Assembly (NCBI GenBank): GCA_905250125.1 | Contig: CAJNOL010001058.1 | Span: 19,103 to 83,102 of the forward strand | Direction of reading: 5' to 3' | Source: Rotaria sordida | Lineage: Eukaryota; Rotifera; Eurotatoria; Philodinida; Philodinidae | Length of the DNA stretch: 64,000 nt | Shown: positions 11,867-30,444 of the stretch, piece by piece | Layout of the letters: each line of letters opens with the position of its first letter | Position numbering within the stretch: position 1 is the first letter of the stretch | Made by a program: the position numbers and the translations under genes | Notes under the pieces: model-generated | Told to the model about the DNA's origin: nothing | The model's database searches: none | The model's input: only the letters and a program-made list of their open reading frames with translations

Positions 11867-13458
11867 AAAGTAGTTTGAAAAAGTAAACATATTTTAAAAT
11901 GTTGAGATCTCTTGTTGAAACGATCATAATAAAACTTTCTCAATAATATTTATTATCATTGAAATGTTTGATCAATATGAACTGTACCAGATGATCTTAC
12001 TCGGAGAAGAAAGTCTTAAAATAGCAACGAATGGAAATCTACATCAGAATTAGATTCGTAGCGTAAGTATCAAATAGATTATTAAACATGCTGTTTTTTT
12101 TTGTATCATTCGATGCTACTTAATTACCGTGAAATTCCTATCGATATAATTATTAGCAGCTAATCCTGTTGGTGACAATATAATTACTATCTCGGAAAGT
12201 ATAATTAAAATACATGCTGTTACTATTCAGTTGTTTGAAATCTATTATTTATTTCAAGGACAAGTAATATTTTATTCGACTTGAGTTTTTAGACTTTATT
12301 TATCTATATGAATGAATCTATTCAGAATGCTGAAGATGTTTTATTTGTTCATTTATTTTCGAAAGATAGATAAGATTCATATCTAGTTATTTTATGTTTT
12401 GTTTTATGAAACAATATAGTTGTTTTGTGAGTAGCTCAGCATTTGTGTTTGATTCACTTCTATATTTTCTTGAATCCTTAGAATGATTTCGTAATAATCC
12501 TTTCAATATTTTATGAAGAAAAAAATGTTTCAAATTCTGGAGTGATAAAGCTGAGTTCCTACTGGCTACATCACTAATTAGATACTTGCTGAACAATGTA
12601 GTCACTCAGCCATGACAGCTCATGGTAAAAAAAGGCTCCTAATCCTTACATAAGTAGTCAGAGTATATGTAGCCCTAATTAAATCATTAGAAAGTACATT
12701 TTGAATTTTTCATCTAATGTTCGTCTGAATGTTCATAGTGTAATGAGTTGAATTTATCATAATAAATCAAACTCAAGAATTTCATATCAATAACTAATCA
12801 TAAATAATAAATTGTTTTGTATTAACTTATCTGTCAACAGTATTATCTATCATGAAAGAAAAGAATTACATTGTTTGATCTTTTCTTTTTTGTTTCTTCT
12901 TCTTGATTATATTTATTTCAAAAAAAAAACAAATCAATAAGAATTCTTTTTTTTTTGTCAAGTTTCATCTACTTAAACTAATGTATAACATGTTTGAGCT
13001 CCGCAGCAAAAAAAAAATAAAATCAACACTTTATAAGCAGGAGTTATGCAGAAATTATTAAAGTGAAATAAATAATAATATATCTGATGTTTCTTTTTTT
13101 ATTTGCTTGATTGACTTTATCATTGTTATGTTATTTTTCTTTTTTTTTGTTCTCTTATGCGAATGAACTGAAAACAAAAAAAGAAAGTGCTTGTATATCA
13201 TCTGAATGTGGACCGGATATAACAAAGAATGTACGGCAGAAGTAAATAAGAAGAAAAAGAAAAATCATGATCATTGAATGCAGCCGAATAAAGTTGGACA
13301 TAAATAGGGGTTTGATGGGTTGCATGTATAATAACGAAAAACTTTTAACAAACATAAAAAGAAGACAATGAGAAACAGAATATGTAAACGCACACACACA
13401 CACACACAAATGAGGCTACAATGAATAGTCTTGGTTTTGTTTTTTGTTAGATATGAAA
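11867..13458. other. Gene-free DNA, 3' flank of the Hsp110 gene
   Basis: No supportable gene. AT-rich with several poly-A/T runs and a CA microsatellite at about 13390-13408 just downstream of the Hsp110 stop codon. Open frames here lack recognisable domains. Confidence 0.55.
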
Positions 13459-19690
<6,232 letters not shown>

Positions 19691-22088
19691 GTTAATTATA
19701 TTAATATGAAAGTGTTATGGAATGAGAAGAGGAGAAAATAGTAGTGCAAATTGAATCTAAAATTAATTAAATATTAAAAGGTAATGAATGTAAAGAAAAA
19801 TTGACGTTTTATAAAGAAACCTATGGACTAACTAGCGGCACATTCGGAAGAAGAGAAAAAAATGAGAAATATAGAGAATGGGGAGCAAAGAAGAACTTTC
19901 TCGACCATTCGAGAACAACCTAGTCTATTTGTTCTGTAGATAATGGTATTGTCTGGATCATTAATGATTCATATGTAGGAATTTTCATAGGAAGAGTGTG
20001 ACCTCTAGAGGAAAGATACAAGCAAATAAAATATCATTGATAAGAATTTCGTTCGATTTGTACGAAATGATTGAATTCATTCTATTATACATATTGTAAC
20101 AAAGTCTAGACTAATTGTTTGTTAATGTGTTTTTACAAAAATTAAACATTAATGTGTCGTTATATGATGATAATTTAAGAACGTTTCTTTCGTGTAGTGA
20201 TTACGTATATGTGTGGAAATAATGAAATATAAAGTCTTCGAAAAAAAAAAATTCTGAGAATTTATCGAAAAGTAAAATGATAAAAACTTTCAACACCTTG
20301 TTAGTTGACTTCAATTCATTTTTAAGTGATGTATACTGACAATCAAAGGTAAAGTTATCTTGTTGTGATATGAATAATTTTTAAATACAAAAAAAAGTCC
20401 TCTCGTAATTAGAGATATATTCAGATATCTGAAAAAGGAAATCTCCGAAATTATTATAAATTCTTATAGAAATTTCCGAAACTTTACAAGATACCAGTGA
20501 TGCAAAAATCATGCATGAACAAACTCGAAAGTACTTTGTGATTTCATTTCATGAGATAGCATTTATTTTTTCTCTATTAGATTAAAATTTCTATTCTTGA
20601 TAAATCATCTAACGTGATACTATACATTTTTCTATTAAGTTTGTAGAGCGTTGAACGGTGCATCTGACTGAAAAAAGACCATCAAAATACATTCGATCAC
20701 ATAGAATCAAATAAAAAAATACTGAGAGATCCATTTTAATTTGAGCTGTTGTTTAAAGACAACATCATAGAACTTTTCTGAACATACAGATAGAAAGAGC
20801 TTTCGATGTAGATTCTGTATAAGCTGTTTTCAAGTTGACCCACACATGTTTTAACTGATGAAAAGTGAACTAATATTTGTGCAGGTACTTTTGCATCATC
20901 CATTATCAGATAGTATTCAAACAAAAATAGAAATGCAGAACATTCAAAGTTCTATCTAACTACATATGATGCAATTGCTATGAAATATAAAAAACCCGAT
21001 GACTCTTTTGCAAATTTCATTAAATTTGGGCAATTATTTTGAAAAACGGCAATGTCTTTTACTTTGATAAAAATATTTCACAAGTTGTTTTCTTTTCAAG
21101 TCAATGATGATTATAAAAAGGAACTGACGTTGTATTTGTCGTACGAGTGATATAATGCGTTTAGTTTTTTTTTATTTCTTTCGTTTCTTACTTTAAGCAG
21201 GCGACAAACGTATGTGTATGCAAACACCCATTTCAAGGGTAACCATAAAAATGATATGTTGAGTCAATATATAAAAGAACTAGATAAAATTTAATGTCCG
21301 TTATCATCAATTGTAGAAATATTTCTTTTTATTCTTGTGTTTATTTGAATTTTTAATCAAGAATTTCATAGTAAATAATAATTGTATTAAGGACTTTTAT
21401 GTAGTATTTGATTCACAATGATTGATAATAGATATTAATCTATTCTTTTTTGATTTTATTTCATGACAAATGAGAGTAATAAGACAAGAAAAAGAATCAT
21501 TTTGTTTATAAGAAAAATAAACATTAATATTTGTCAATTAAAAAGTTTTACCTTACGAAAAAGAATAAAAAGATCGGTTAATTATATATAACACTTCGTA
21601 TTAAATTTTATGAAAGTTTTTCTAATGAAAATTGAACCAGAGAACCTGACAGAATAGTTTGCTGCGTCCTGCATTGCATTCTGCAGAACATTATCATTCA
21701 GTCATCCTGTTTTTCAGAACGCAGGGCAAACCATCAAAAAGTCCATTTCGATAGGGTACACATCTTGTAGAACGATTTTTTCATTGTATTTTTGACAAGG
21801 ATAAAAACTTGTCTCCATACGAGGTACGATCTCAAATATCATAGATATATAATTATACAAAAGTCATTTAAAATATAATCATATTAATAAACTTTGTTAC
21901 AAATTTTCCAGAAGAAATGAACAACAAAAGATATTTGACTTTTATTGGATTCAAACTGTAATCAATACAAACAGTTAGACAATGAGAATAAATAATATGT
22001 TATCAATTTGATCTGATGATATGTGTCTATCTTTGAGTAAATATCAATCCAGCTGACGAGGGAAGATTCCCAAGTGTGACGCGCCGTT
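19691..22088. other. 5' flank of Hsp110 and gene-free DNA
   Basis: This contains the Hsp110 promoter side. No clear heat-shock element array was identified by eye. A stretch around 21008-21062 (caaatttcattaaatttggg then gaaaacgg) recurs near 35790-35840 as part of a dispersed repeat. No gene is supported. Confidence 0.5.
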
Positions 22089-22632
22089 TTGAATCGGACC
22101 TATATTAGTTTGTAGAGCTCGATGAGACTAGACGAAGCCTAAAAGGGTTCGTCCCCATACGCTGTCTTTCTCGAGTTATGATCGTTTTACTGGATTTTCG
22201 ACTATTGACAAAGCATCTATGAGAAAAATGAATTACAGGATTTTGATCTGACATTTTGCCCACAGATAGGCCTCGTAGTTCTAAAAAATTCAGGCCAAAA
22301 GAATATTCTCTTCTTGAGATATTGAGTGTTGAAAATACTTGTGTTTCTGATATTTTCTTGCGATACATGATCGTTTCTTGGATACCAATATCTCAAGAAG
22401 AGAATATTCTTTTGGGCTGAATTTTTTAGGACATTCTAAAGACCATGAGGCCTATCTGTAGGCAAAATGTCAGATCAAAATCATGTAATTCAATTTTCCC
22501 ATATATGCTTTGCCAGTGGTCGAAAATCTAGTAAAACGATCATAACTCGAGAAGGATAGCGTATGGGGACGAATCCTTTTTGGACTCGTCTAGTCTCATC
22601 GAGCTCTACAAACTAGTATAGATCCGATTCAA
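22089..22632. repeat. Large foldback element abutting the assembly gap
   Basis: The arms 22089-22324 and 22386-22632 are inverted copies (ttgaatcgga at the left end, tccgattcaa at the right end) with a spacer of about 60 bp. Shared blocks include aagaatattctcttcttgag, the acttttctcgagttatgatcg region and gagctcgatgagactag. The right arm carries a short extra segment. The element ends exactly where the Ns begin, so its true right boundary is not visible. Confidence 0.85.
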
Positions 22633-22732
22633 NNNNNNNNNNNNNNNNNNNNNNNNNNNNNNNNNNNNNNNNNNNNNNNNNNNNNNNNNNNNNNNNNNNN
22701 NNNNNNNNNNNNNNNNNNNNNNNNNNNNNNNN
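22633..22732. other. Assembly gap of 100 N
   Basis: Exactly 100 undetermined bases, the conventional size for a scaffold join of unknown length. It directly follows the foldback element, the kind of sequence that breaks assemblies. The continuity of the two flanks should not be assumed. Confidence 0.99.
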
Positions 22733-22768
22733 GAACTTTAAGCAAGAAACAATATCAAGTTCAAGGAT

Positions 22769-22815
22769 TGAGGGTGTGGATGTGGGCTTTTATTATATCA
22801 ACATCCCACACCCAT
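22769..22815. repeat. Telomere-like foldback 1
   Basis: The G-rich arm gggtgtggatgtggg is followed, after an AT-rich loop of about 17 bp, by catcccacaccc. It lies 37 bp to the right of the N gap. It is the first of at least ten elements with the same design in the window. Confidence 0.75.
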
Positions 22816-23349
22816 AGGACGCGATCAACAGAGTAAGGAATCCTTTGTCTGAAATTTTAATGCTTAATTACGTGTCATCTTGATCATTCTATCAAAGTAA
22901 CTTTCCATCAAAAACGTTTAGGTTATCATCTTCATTCGATATCTCAATGTGAGTCTCTCAACAACTCTAGACACTTTTCGAAAGTGCTCGCTCATTGTTA
23001 AAGCGAAACTGTTATATTCCAACTAATTCTTTATACGCGTCTGCTTTCAGAGAACGAATGAAACATCATTGCAGTAATACTTGTCAACAAAATCGATACA
23101 TAAATAGTAGTTGCTTTTTTCGGTTTTAGAGGACAAAATTTTTGACATTGTCATATCTCAGTTGAGACTTCATACAGGCAATGTTTCATTGAAATTGGTG
23201 ACATTGCCCATATTTCACTGATCTCTTTCATGCAGTAATTCAAAACCTCTGTAGCGTATTTGTTCTTTATGCGGGAGTGTTTTTATTAAATTGACATTTT
23301 AAGTTGTGAATAATAATTATTTAAAGATATAAGCAGAATATATACTGTA

Positions 23350-26300
23350 ATGTGTTTATTCATTCAGATTGTATCTCAAGTAGCATTACTGTCTGGTCAA
23401 CCAGATAAATTAAAAACAAAGAACTTTACTCAATTGCCAATAATGTTAGGTATGAATTTCTATTATTTGCATATCTTGTTTTTTCCTCGATAAGAAACTA
23501 CCATCGTAAATATTTCATGGAAAATAATGAAAATAGTTATAATTAAGAATAAAGCAAAAAATAATATTTGATTCTAGCTGATAAATCTGCAGTAAAAATT
23601 CAAGGTGCTTATCGTAATCATCAAGCTCGACTTAGATTAAAAAAACGAGCAGCATGGCAAATACATGAAAAACTTGAATATTCCAGTGAACAAACTGAAG
23701 CAAAAGTAAAAGAAAATATTGTATTATTTTTATAATTGCATTAGTATTTGAAATTTATTTATACATATTAGTTGAGGGATATATTTGAAAAATTACTTAG
23801 AGCATCTAATTCACTTGCTCCATCTGTTTCAAAATTACTTCAAAAAGCTCGATTACCTGTGGAAGAAAAAGAACTTTTAAGATTAACAAATCCTGATAGT
23901 ATTCCTGTTGAAGCTAGTTATTATGGACCACGTAAGCGGTTATTTCTGGGTTTTTTTTCTATAAATTAAATGAATTGATAATTCATTTTTTCGTAGGCAT
24001 CGAAGGTCCAATTACAAGGCAGACATTTGTAAATTTAATTGAAGCTTTTCAATATGGAGAAGTAAGTAAGACACAACATTCAACACAAACTGTAGAAAAT
24101 TAAGATATAAAATACGATAAAGTACTTTAGGGTGTGAATGTGTAGAGAATATCCACGCCTATAGTCATCCACACCCTACACCCTAACAAAAGAGTATAAC
24201 TGATTCTGTAATCACTATAATTCCTAAAAAAAAACTGAAGATTTCGTTTGAATAAATCAGATCATATTGCATGAACCTTTATATTATTATAATCTATGAT
24301 TCTTCATCTATTCATAGATTTTACATGAAAAATATGTCTGTCAAATTCTTCATCAAGCACGTGCTATACTTAAAACTTTACCAAATTATAATCCTATTGA
24401 TTTATCTCATTTACATCATATATACATTATTGGTGATCTTCATGGACAATTAGCTGATTTATTACATATATTTAATGAGGTAGGGTAAATAATCCTAATT
24501 TTTCTCTATTTAAATTATCTATAGAATGGACTACCTGGAATTGATAATCCATATGTATTCAATGGAGATTTTGTTGATCGAGGTCGAAATTCCGTTGAAG
24601 TTTTTCTTTTAATTTTGGTTGCATTGATTATTTATCCAAGTTCAGTCTTTCTTAATCGAGGTATTGATGTTCTTCTTATTGTTTTTTTTTTTATTTAAAT
24701 TTGTTTTTTTGTTTTGATAAAATTAAAAGGTAATCATGAAGATATAATGCTTTCAAGTTATTTTGGTTTTCAAGATGAAGTTAATAACAAATATCGAGTT
24801 AGTTCATAATTTATCGAAGATATTTATCGAATTTATATTTAGAGACAGAAAACACCATTACTTGATCTATTTAAAGATGTATTTAGTTGGTTACCAATAT
24901 ATTCTTCTGTTCATGCAAAAAAATCTAAACTTATGATAGTACATGGAGGAATATCTAGTCGTGTTGATCTACAAAGAATAAAGTCTCTTACAAGAAATCG
25001 ATGTAAGATTAAAAATATGATATATACATATTTTTTAAGAGTATATCGACAATTCGGAATTTCAGCAAATTTTTTTTTTGTAATGTTTTTTGTCACAGTT
25101 CGATAGAGTTCATAGAGTTACTTATCAAAATGTTTTTTTAAACATATAAAATTGAAACACGCCAAAAGCATCAAGCTTCGAGAGTCGCAATATTTATCCG
25201 AATTTCATTTTGATTTTCCTCGTCGTATGTTTAGGATAAAAATTCTGCGTACTTTTTGAAAAACATTGTTTGATTGTATTGAGAAAATCGGTTTTTTTCT
25301 ATTTGATAGCAAAACACCATAAATACCGATTTGTATTCTAAGGCTTTGACTATCAGAACTTGAGTTCCAAAAGAAACGAATATCATCTTTCGAATCAGCA
25401 CAACAATATGCATCGAATAGTATAATCAATGTCCAAAATTAATAGTACACTACCTTACCAACACAATCGATACGAATCTCAAATGTATGCATGAGTAAAT
25501 GTACGGGTGCGGATGTCAGTGTAAATTTCGATGTGTCCGTGCCTGTTCACTAGTTCAACCGATCCCGCACATACCCATTCAAATACACTGACAACCACTA
25601 ACAACTCGGATTCATGAATTTCCAGCAGAAATCCACAGGAAAGACATCGTATCCAGTGGGAACTGGATAAATTTGGTTACGAAATTCATTCACCGCCTTC
25701 CTGGTTCCGGCAAGAACCGGTCGTATCTCATTCATCTGGGTAATAAAAGTTTGGGGATTGGTCGAAGATTCACAGTTTTTTATTTTTTTCGATCTATTTC
25801 AATTGATTTCGAGATCTGTATTTTGCACTAGACAAAACCTAAGAATAGCTTCAGAAAGAGTGTTCAAAATTAATCAAAACTAATATAAATAATGGCTAGA
25901 AATTCGGTAATTTTCAACACTGGACAATGTTTATCGTTTTGTAGATATTTCAATAGAAGTACCACCAAAATCTAAAAGTGGTGATCAACGATTGACTCCT
26001 GATGAAGATAATGAATATCGTCAAATGCAAGGTAGTAATAATACAAATAAATAATCCCCATATATTTGATATGAAATATATTTAGATTTATTGTGGAGTG
26101 ATCCAGATCCTCATAATCGTCAAGGTTGTCGAAACAATGATGACAGAAATATAGGCTGTTTTTTTGGTCCAGATATAACAGAACAATTTCTTAATGAATA
26201 TAACTATTCAATACTTATACGTTCACATCAAGTCAAAGAAAGAGGCTATGAATTTACACATGATCACAAAGTTTTAACTGTTTTTAGTGCATCAAATTAT

Positions 26301-27220
26301 TGTGGTGGATCAAATTGGGGTGCAGTTATACGATGGTTTGTGTCAATGATATTATATGTTTTAAATATTAAATTTGTTTCAGGGATTATAACGAACAAGA
26401 ACCATTGTTAATTCAATATAAAATTGAACATGTTGAAATGGGAAAATTAAATTTTAATAAAGAGTAAGATAATCAAAATCAAGATATTTCTGTTATTTCT
26501 TTTTTGTTTTTTTGTTCGTTAAAGAGTAACATTATTCGAAGATCCAGCTTATCAATCATTAGTGGAAAAAATTATGACAAATAAAAGTTTACTTCAAAAA
26601 GAATTTGAAAGAGCTGATAGATATCAAACTAGTATACAACTTATAATAATAGTTTATTTTTGAATAAGAATTTTGTTTTTGCCTCTAATTAGATCATTTA
26701 TCTTTGACAGTTTGGTCTAAGATTATGACGAATGTACTTCATATTGATTTACCTTGGCTTATATTGCGTTCAAAACTTGTACAAGAAGATACACAAGGAA
26801 TTCTTTATAATACAATGTTTGATGGATATATTTTAAATAATACGAGATTTCAAATGGTACAAAAAGAAAAGAAGAAATTATAAATTAATATTATATTCTT
26901 ATTGTTTTAGTCTAATCCCGGTATTATGGAAGATTTATATATGTGGAAAGACATGCTTATACGATTATTTAATTTAATAGATTACGATCATTCAGGTATG
27001 ATCCGTTTTATTTTGATAAACTATTTATCTATTATATGTTAAAATCATAGGTTTTATAAGTCGTAATGAATTTTCTGATGTTGTTAAACTTATACTTTAT
27101 GATGAATATGGTACTGGTGATATAAATGAAGCATATATTGAAGAGCTTATTTCTGCTATGGATTTAGATAAAAATGGAAGAATTGATATTAATGAATTTC
27201 TTGGTAAGATTTGGATATGA
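23350..27220 (+). CDS. Serine/threonine phosphatase with EF-hands (PPEF/rdgC)
   Basis: The fifteen-exon model is 640 aa: 23350-23449, 23578-23705, 23772-23931, 23997-24061, 24318-24479, 24525-24660, 24730-24797, 24843-25002, 25945-26031, 26086-26335, 26383-26463, 26525-26631, 26693-26856, 26911-26995 and 27051-27220. An IQ calmodulin-binding motif ([15 protein letters not shown]) is near residues 38-52. The PPP catalytic core follows: GDLHG at about 190, [24 protein letters not shown] and SASNY. Two canonical EF-hand loops start near residues 580 ([13 protein letters not shown]) and 622 ([13 protein letters not shown]). PPEF phosphatases are calcium/calmodulin-linked; Drosophila rdgC dephosphorylates rhodopsin, and the same kind of sensory role is inferred only from family. 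The ATG used is the first in-frame one, but a good acceptor follows it at 23367, so the true start may lie in an upstream exon, possibly in the gap. The 3' end may be alternatively spliced. Confidence 0.92.
24129..24184. repeat. Telomere-like foldback 2 (PPEF intron)
   Basis: Sequence agggtgtgaatgtgt, then a gagaat loop, then repeated atccac and acaccctacaccct. It occupies most of the 256-bp intron 4 of the PPEF gene, about 67 bp after the donor. Confidence 0.7.
25504..25598. repeat. Telomere-like foldback 3 (PPEF intron, degenerate)
   Basis: The cgggtgcggatgtcagtgta and gatgtgtccgtgcctg words are followed by the partly complementary cccgcacatacccatt and tacactgac. It is more diverged than the others. 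It lies in the 942-bp intron 8 of the PPEF gene. Confidence 0.5.
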
Positions 27221-28698
27221 AGTTTACGTTAGATATAATCATCGTTGTGATTAGATTTTTCATAGATTGAAGTCAAATTTTTTCTAGCCTTTTCGTCAAA
27301 TTAGAACTCTATACACTTGATTTTATATATATTTATTTATCTTATGGTATGCTGAAAGATTGTTCAATCACTTTTGCATTGTGACTGTGCATTATGTAGA
27401 TCCAAATAAACTATGAATGCCCTGAAAAGAGTTCTGACCATTAGCTTATTGATACGACGGAGATACTGCATATTTACGGTATTTTTTAAACAAATGCTAT
27501 GCCTTCCCCCTTAGGAACACTAGAAAAAACTGATTTTCGAATTTTGACTTGAAATTTTACATAGAAACAGGCCTTAATGAGAATACGTTGTTGTGAAAGT
27601 TTCAGATCTTTTCATTTACTTCTATCTTGAAATGAGACCATAAAATCTGCTGACTTATCTGAGTGATATAAAAGACATCTCGCCAAATTAAAACGCACGT
27701 ATCTCAGCATAATGAACTTTCCTAGAGGTAATTTTTATATATTACACGTACGTTAAGTTACTCTAGATATTCTGAAAAATCAAAACTAGAGACATTTGTT
27801 CAGAGAAGTTATTAGTACAAGCCTAGCGTTAGCGGCGTAATATAAAACAAGACATTGACATTCGCTTCATATGTTTTAGTTTAAAAAATCTTCGAATTGA
27901 GGCAATATTTTTGAAAATTAAATAGTACATTCTGTAGACAACTCCTGAAGCTGCAAAAATCTCTGCTAAGTACAATAGACAAAATCGTTATTGTTCTTTA
28001 TGTATTTTTAAAAAAATTAAATATTATTTTTACAGAATAAAGTGAAAAAATCTATCGAACTAACCTTTTGCGCACAATATTTTTAAATTTTTTTTAATAT
28101 TCTAGAAAGTTTTCGTATTGTTAATGTGAAAAAGTCAGAAAGATTGAATCAACCCAGACAACTAAGCAAAAAAGTTCAAATTAACAGCTATTAATCAAAT
28201 GACATGGTATTCAACAATAAAATACATTCATTTCAATCTCTCTCTCTCTTTTTTTCTATATGATTGTTCTTGTTTTTGTTTTCATATATTAAAAATAAGA
28301 TATTTTTTTCTCCTAGTTTTATAATTAATCAGAAAACAAAAACGTAGATCGATCTGTTGGTTTTTTTTAAGAATGACTAATAAAGACATTTTTTGATAAT
28401 GGACATGCTACATCTTATAGAAGATAATATCATGTCAAATATGTCCATAAATTGCAGATTTGAATGTAAACTTTAGCACGAAAATATTCATAATGCGTTG
28501 CACCGGACATATACATATATTGTTTTGAGTATTCAAATGCTATACTAATCAAAGGTAAGGGTATATTGCAGTTCCATATGAATCAAAGATGGGTAAAGTT
28601 CAATTCTTAGCTAAATTGATGCAGTTGAGATCAGTATGCCGATATGTGAAGCAAGACAAGTCAATAAAACAAAACGACGCCATAAGTAACAATGAAAG

Positions 28699-28740
28699 TA
28701 GGATGTGAGTGTTGTCGAAAATAGAACATCCACACCCACA
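28699..28740. repeat. Telomere-like foldback 4
   Basis: The arm aggatgtgagtgtt is followed by a purine-rich loop (gtcgaaaatagaa) and then catccacacccaca. Confidence 0.7.
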
Positions 28741-28822
28741 CAATATTCAGCATTAAAAAAAAACAGAGAAAAACTGAAGTTTGAAATTATTTCAAAAAAA
28801 TTCTGCTTGCAATCGAACTACT

Positions 28823-28886
28823 AGGGTGTAGGTGTGAGCTGATTGAAGATCCACATCCACACCCATACCTACCACACCCACACCTT
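28823..28886. repeat. Telomere-like foldback 5
   Basis: The arm agggtgtaggtgtgag is followed by the loop ctgattgaagat and a long C-rich arm made of ccacatccacaccc, atacctacc and acacccacacc. The C-rich arm is the longer one. It lies about 80 bp from foldback 4. Confidence 0.75.
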
Positions 28887-29513
28887 CACGATAAACCCTT
28901 GGAAATAACTGGATCTATCGATTACTCTCCAATGAATTCTGCGCTGAAGCGATCCTTCCTAAAGAAAAATGCCTGTACTTGCCTTCTAGCTCCTCTGTGC
29001 TAAGACCAATCAAGTTGTGATTGATAATTACAATTAGAGTTCACCGAGTGTTATCTTCGGTGAAAGTATGAGCGTAAACGATCCAAGCTTGGATAGTTTT
29101 CTGTGATAGCGGGAATCTTTTTTTCACTATATATTGTCTTGAGGGTGAACTTCCTGGTACTCTCGTGAATTTGGGAGTACAATGCAAGTACGGTTGGTAT
29201 ACCTGAAGTATCGGAGTATGTCGTTTTCCTTCTGCCTGGAACGATATACTGATCTGGTTTCGATCCTATTACAAAGACTAAATGTTGGTGCAAGTCTATT
29301 AGCATTTTCATGCACTACGTTGCATTTTTCTACTTACTTGATTGCTTTAAAATGAACTCAACTATGCTCTCAGGAGACAATCATATAGAAAAATTATGAA
29401 TTTCCAAATTTTCAACTGTTCCAGTGTATATAACAGTAAACTTACGACATTGGCTGAATTTTATTTCAAAATTAGGGTTCTTTTGAACTCATGCAGGACT
29501 ACTTCATATTTTC

Positions 29514-30442
29514 TCAGAATGACTTTGAACATTCGACACAAACTATGAGGTCTGTTGGCTGAAGATCTGCTTTTAAAAAGTAGTTCGCAGCTTTACAATG
29601 TGCGCAAATGGCATGTTGAAACAGTTCGTGGCAGTTACAACAGGCGATTCGCTGGCGTTCAGTGTAGTGGTTATCTCGCCAAATATTTGACGATTGACAA
29701 TGTGGGCAGTTCAAGTGCTGGAAAATAGTTTGACACTCATGACACGTAATTCGGTAGCCCGGTATACGATTCGCCTGTTTCCAGATGACGGGTGTAGAAC
29801 ACTTAGGACAATTAATGTGTTGATAGAGATTCTTGCAGCTGTGACATGTCACCTTTGAACCTGGTTTTCGGTCCGCGCTTTTCCACACATTCTGTGTCAA
29901 ACAGTGCGGGCAGTTTATGTGCTGATATTGTTTCTTGCAGCTCCAGCACGTTGTTCTCAAACCTGCTTTCCGGTTCGCATCTTTCCAATAGTTCAACTCT
30001 GAACAATGCGGGCAATTGATAGCCTGATAAGTCTTTTCACAGTTAGAGCATTTGTAACGCAAACCAGCTTTATAGTTGTTGTTTTTAAAGTATTGAGCCG
30101 CCGAGCAGTGCGGGCAGTTGAGAGAGCGATACTCACCTTGACATGAACTGCAAGTGGTCAGCAATCCACCAATATGTCTGCTAGTGTGCCAAAACGATGG
30201 ATGATGACAGTGAGGACAGTTGAGATGTTGAAATACATTACTACAGTACGCGCAAGTCACTCTTGTGCCTGCACAATAGTCGTTGTTCCTCCATACATTG
30301 GATTTGTGACAATGAGGACAGGTGACTTCATTAAAACTCCTTTTACAACTGAAACATGTGTTCTGTCCACCCGATCCATAGGTGCCCGGAAAGACAAGTG
30401 TCGTTGAGCAATGAGGGCAAGAAATCTTCTTCGTTGGCAACG
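29514..30442 (-). CDS. Tandem zinc-ribbon repeat protein (nine CPxC...CxxC units), 5' end unresolved
   Basis: The open frame of about 309 codons consists almost wholly of nine repeats of 33-34 residues. Each has CPHC (variants CPKC and CAHC), about 17-18 residues with a conserved W or F and usually a central Gly, then C-x2-C, closing with F/Y-QH-x-N. Every unit keeps all four cysteines, so nine small zinc ribbons are likely; zinc ribbons commonly bind nucleic acid or protein. The frame has no in-frame ATG. A splice acceptor (tttttag-like, AG at 30443-30444) lies at its 5' end and a stop lies just beyond, so the start codon must be in an upstream exon I could not identify, or the locus is a fragment. 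One sampled line is 47% GC against about 30% for core genes, which hints at a different history. The family is not recognised. Confidence 0.7.
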
Positions 30443-30444
30443 CT

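Larger units (their letters stand above)
27221..29513. other. Repeat-rich intergenic DNA between PPEF and the zinc-ribbon gene
   Basis: No gene is seen. About 27490-27570 is an inverted copy of 35835-35910 (shared, on the minus strand: ttcaagtc, attcgaaaat, agtgttcct). Two telomere-like foldbacks occur at 28.7 and 28.8 kb. The small frames at 29.05-29.3 kb have no recognisable domain. Confidence 0.5.

Noticed and set aside
29812-30407. Alternative frames over the zinc-ribbon gene on both strands
   Set aside because: They are shadows of the repeat unit in other frames.
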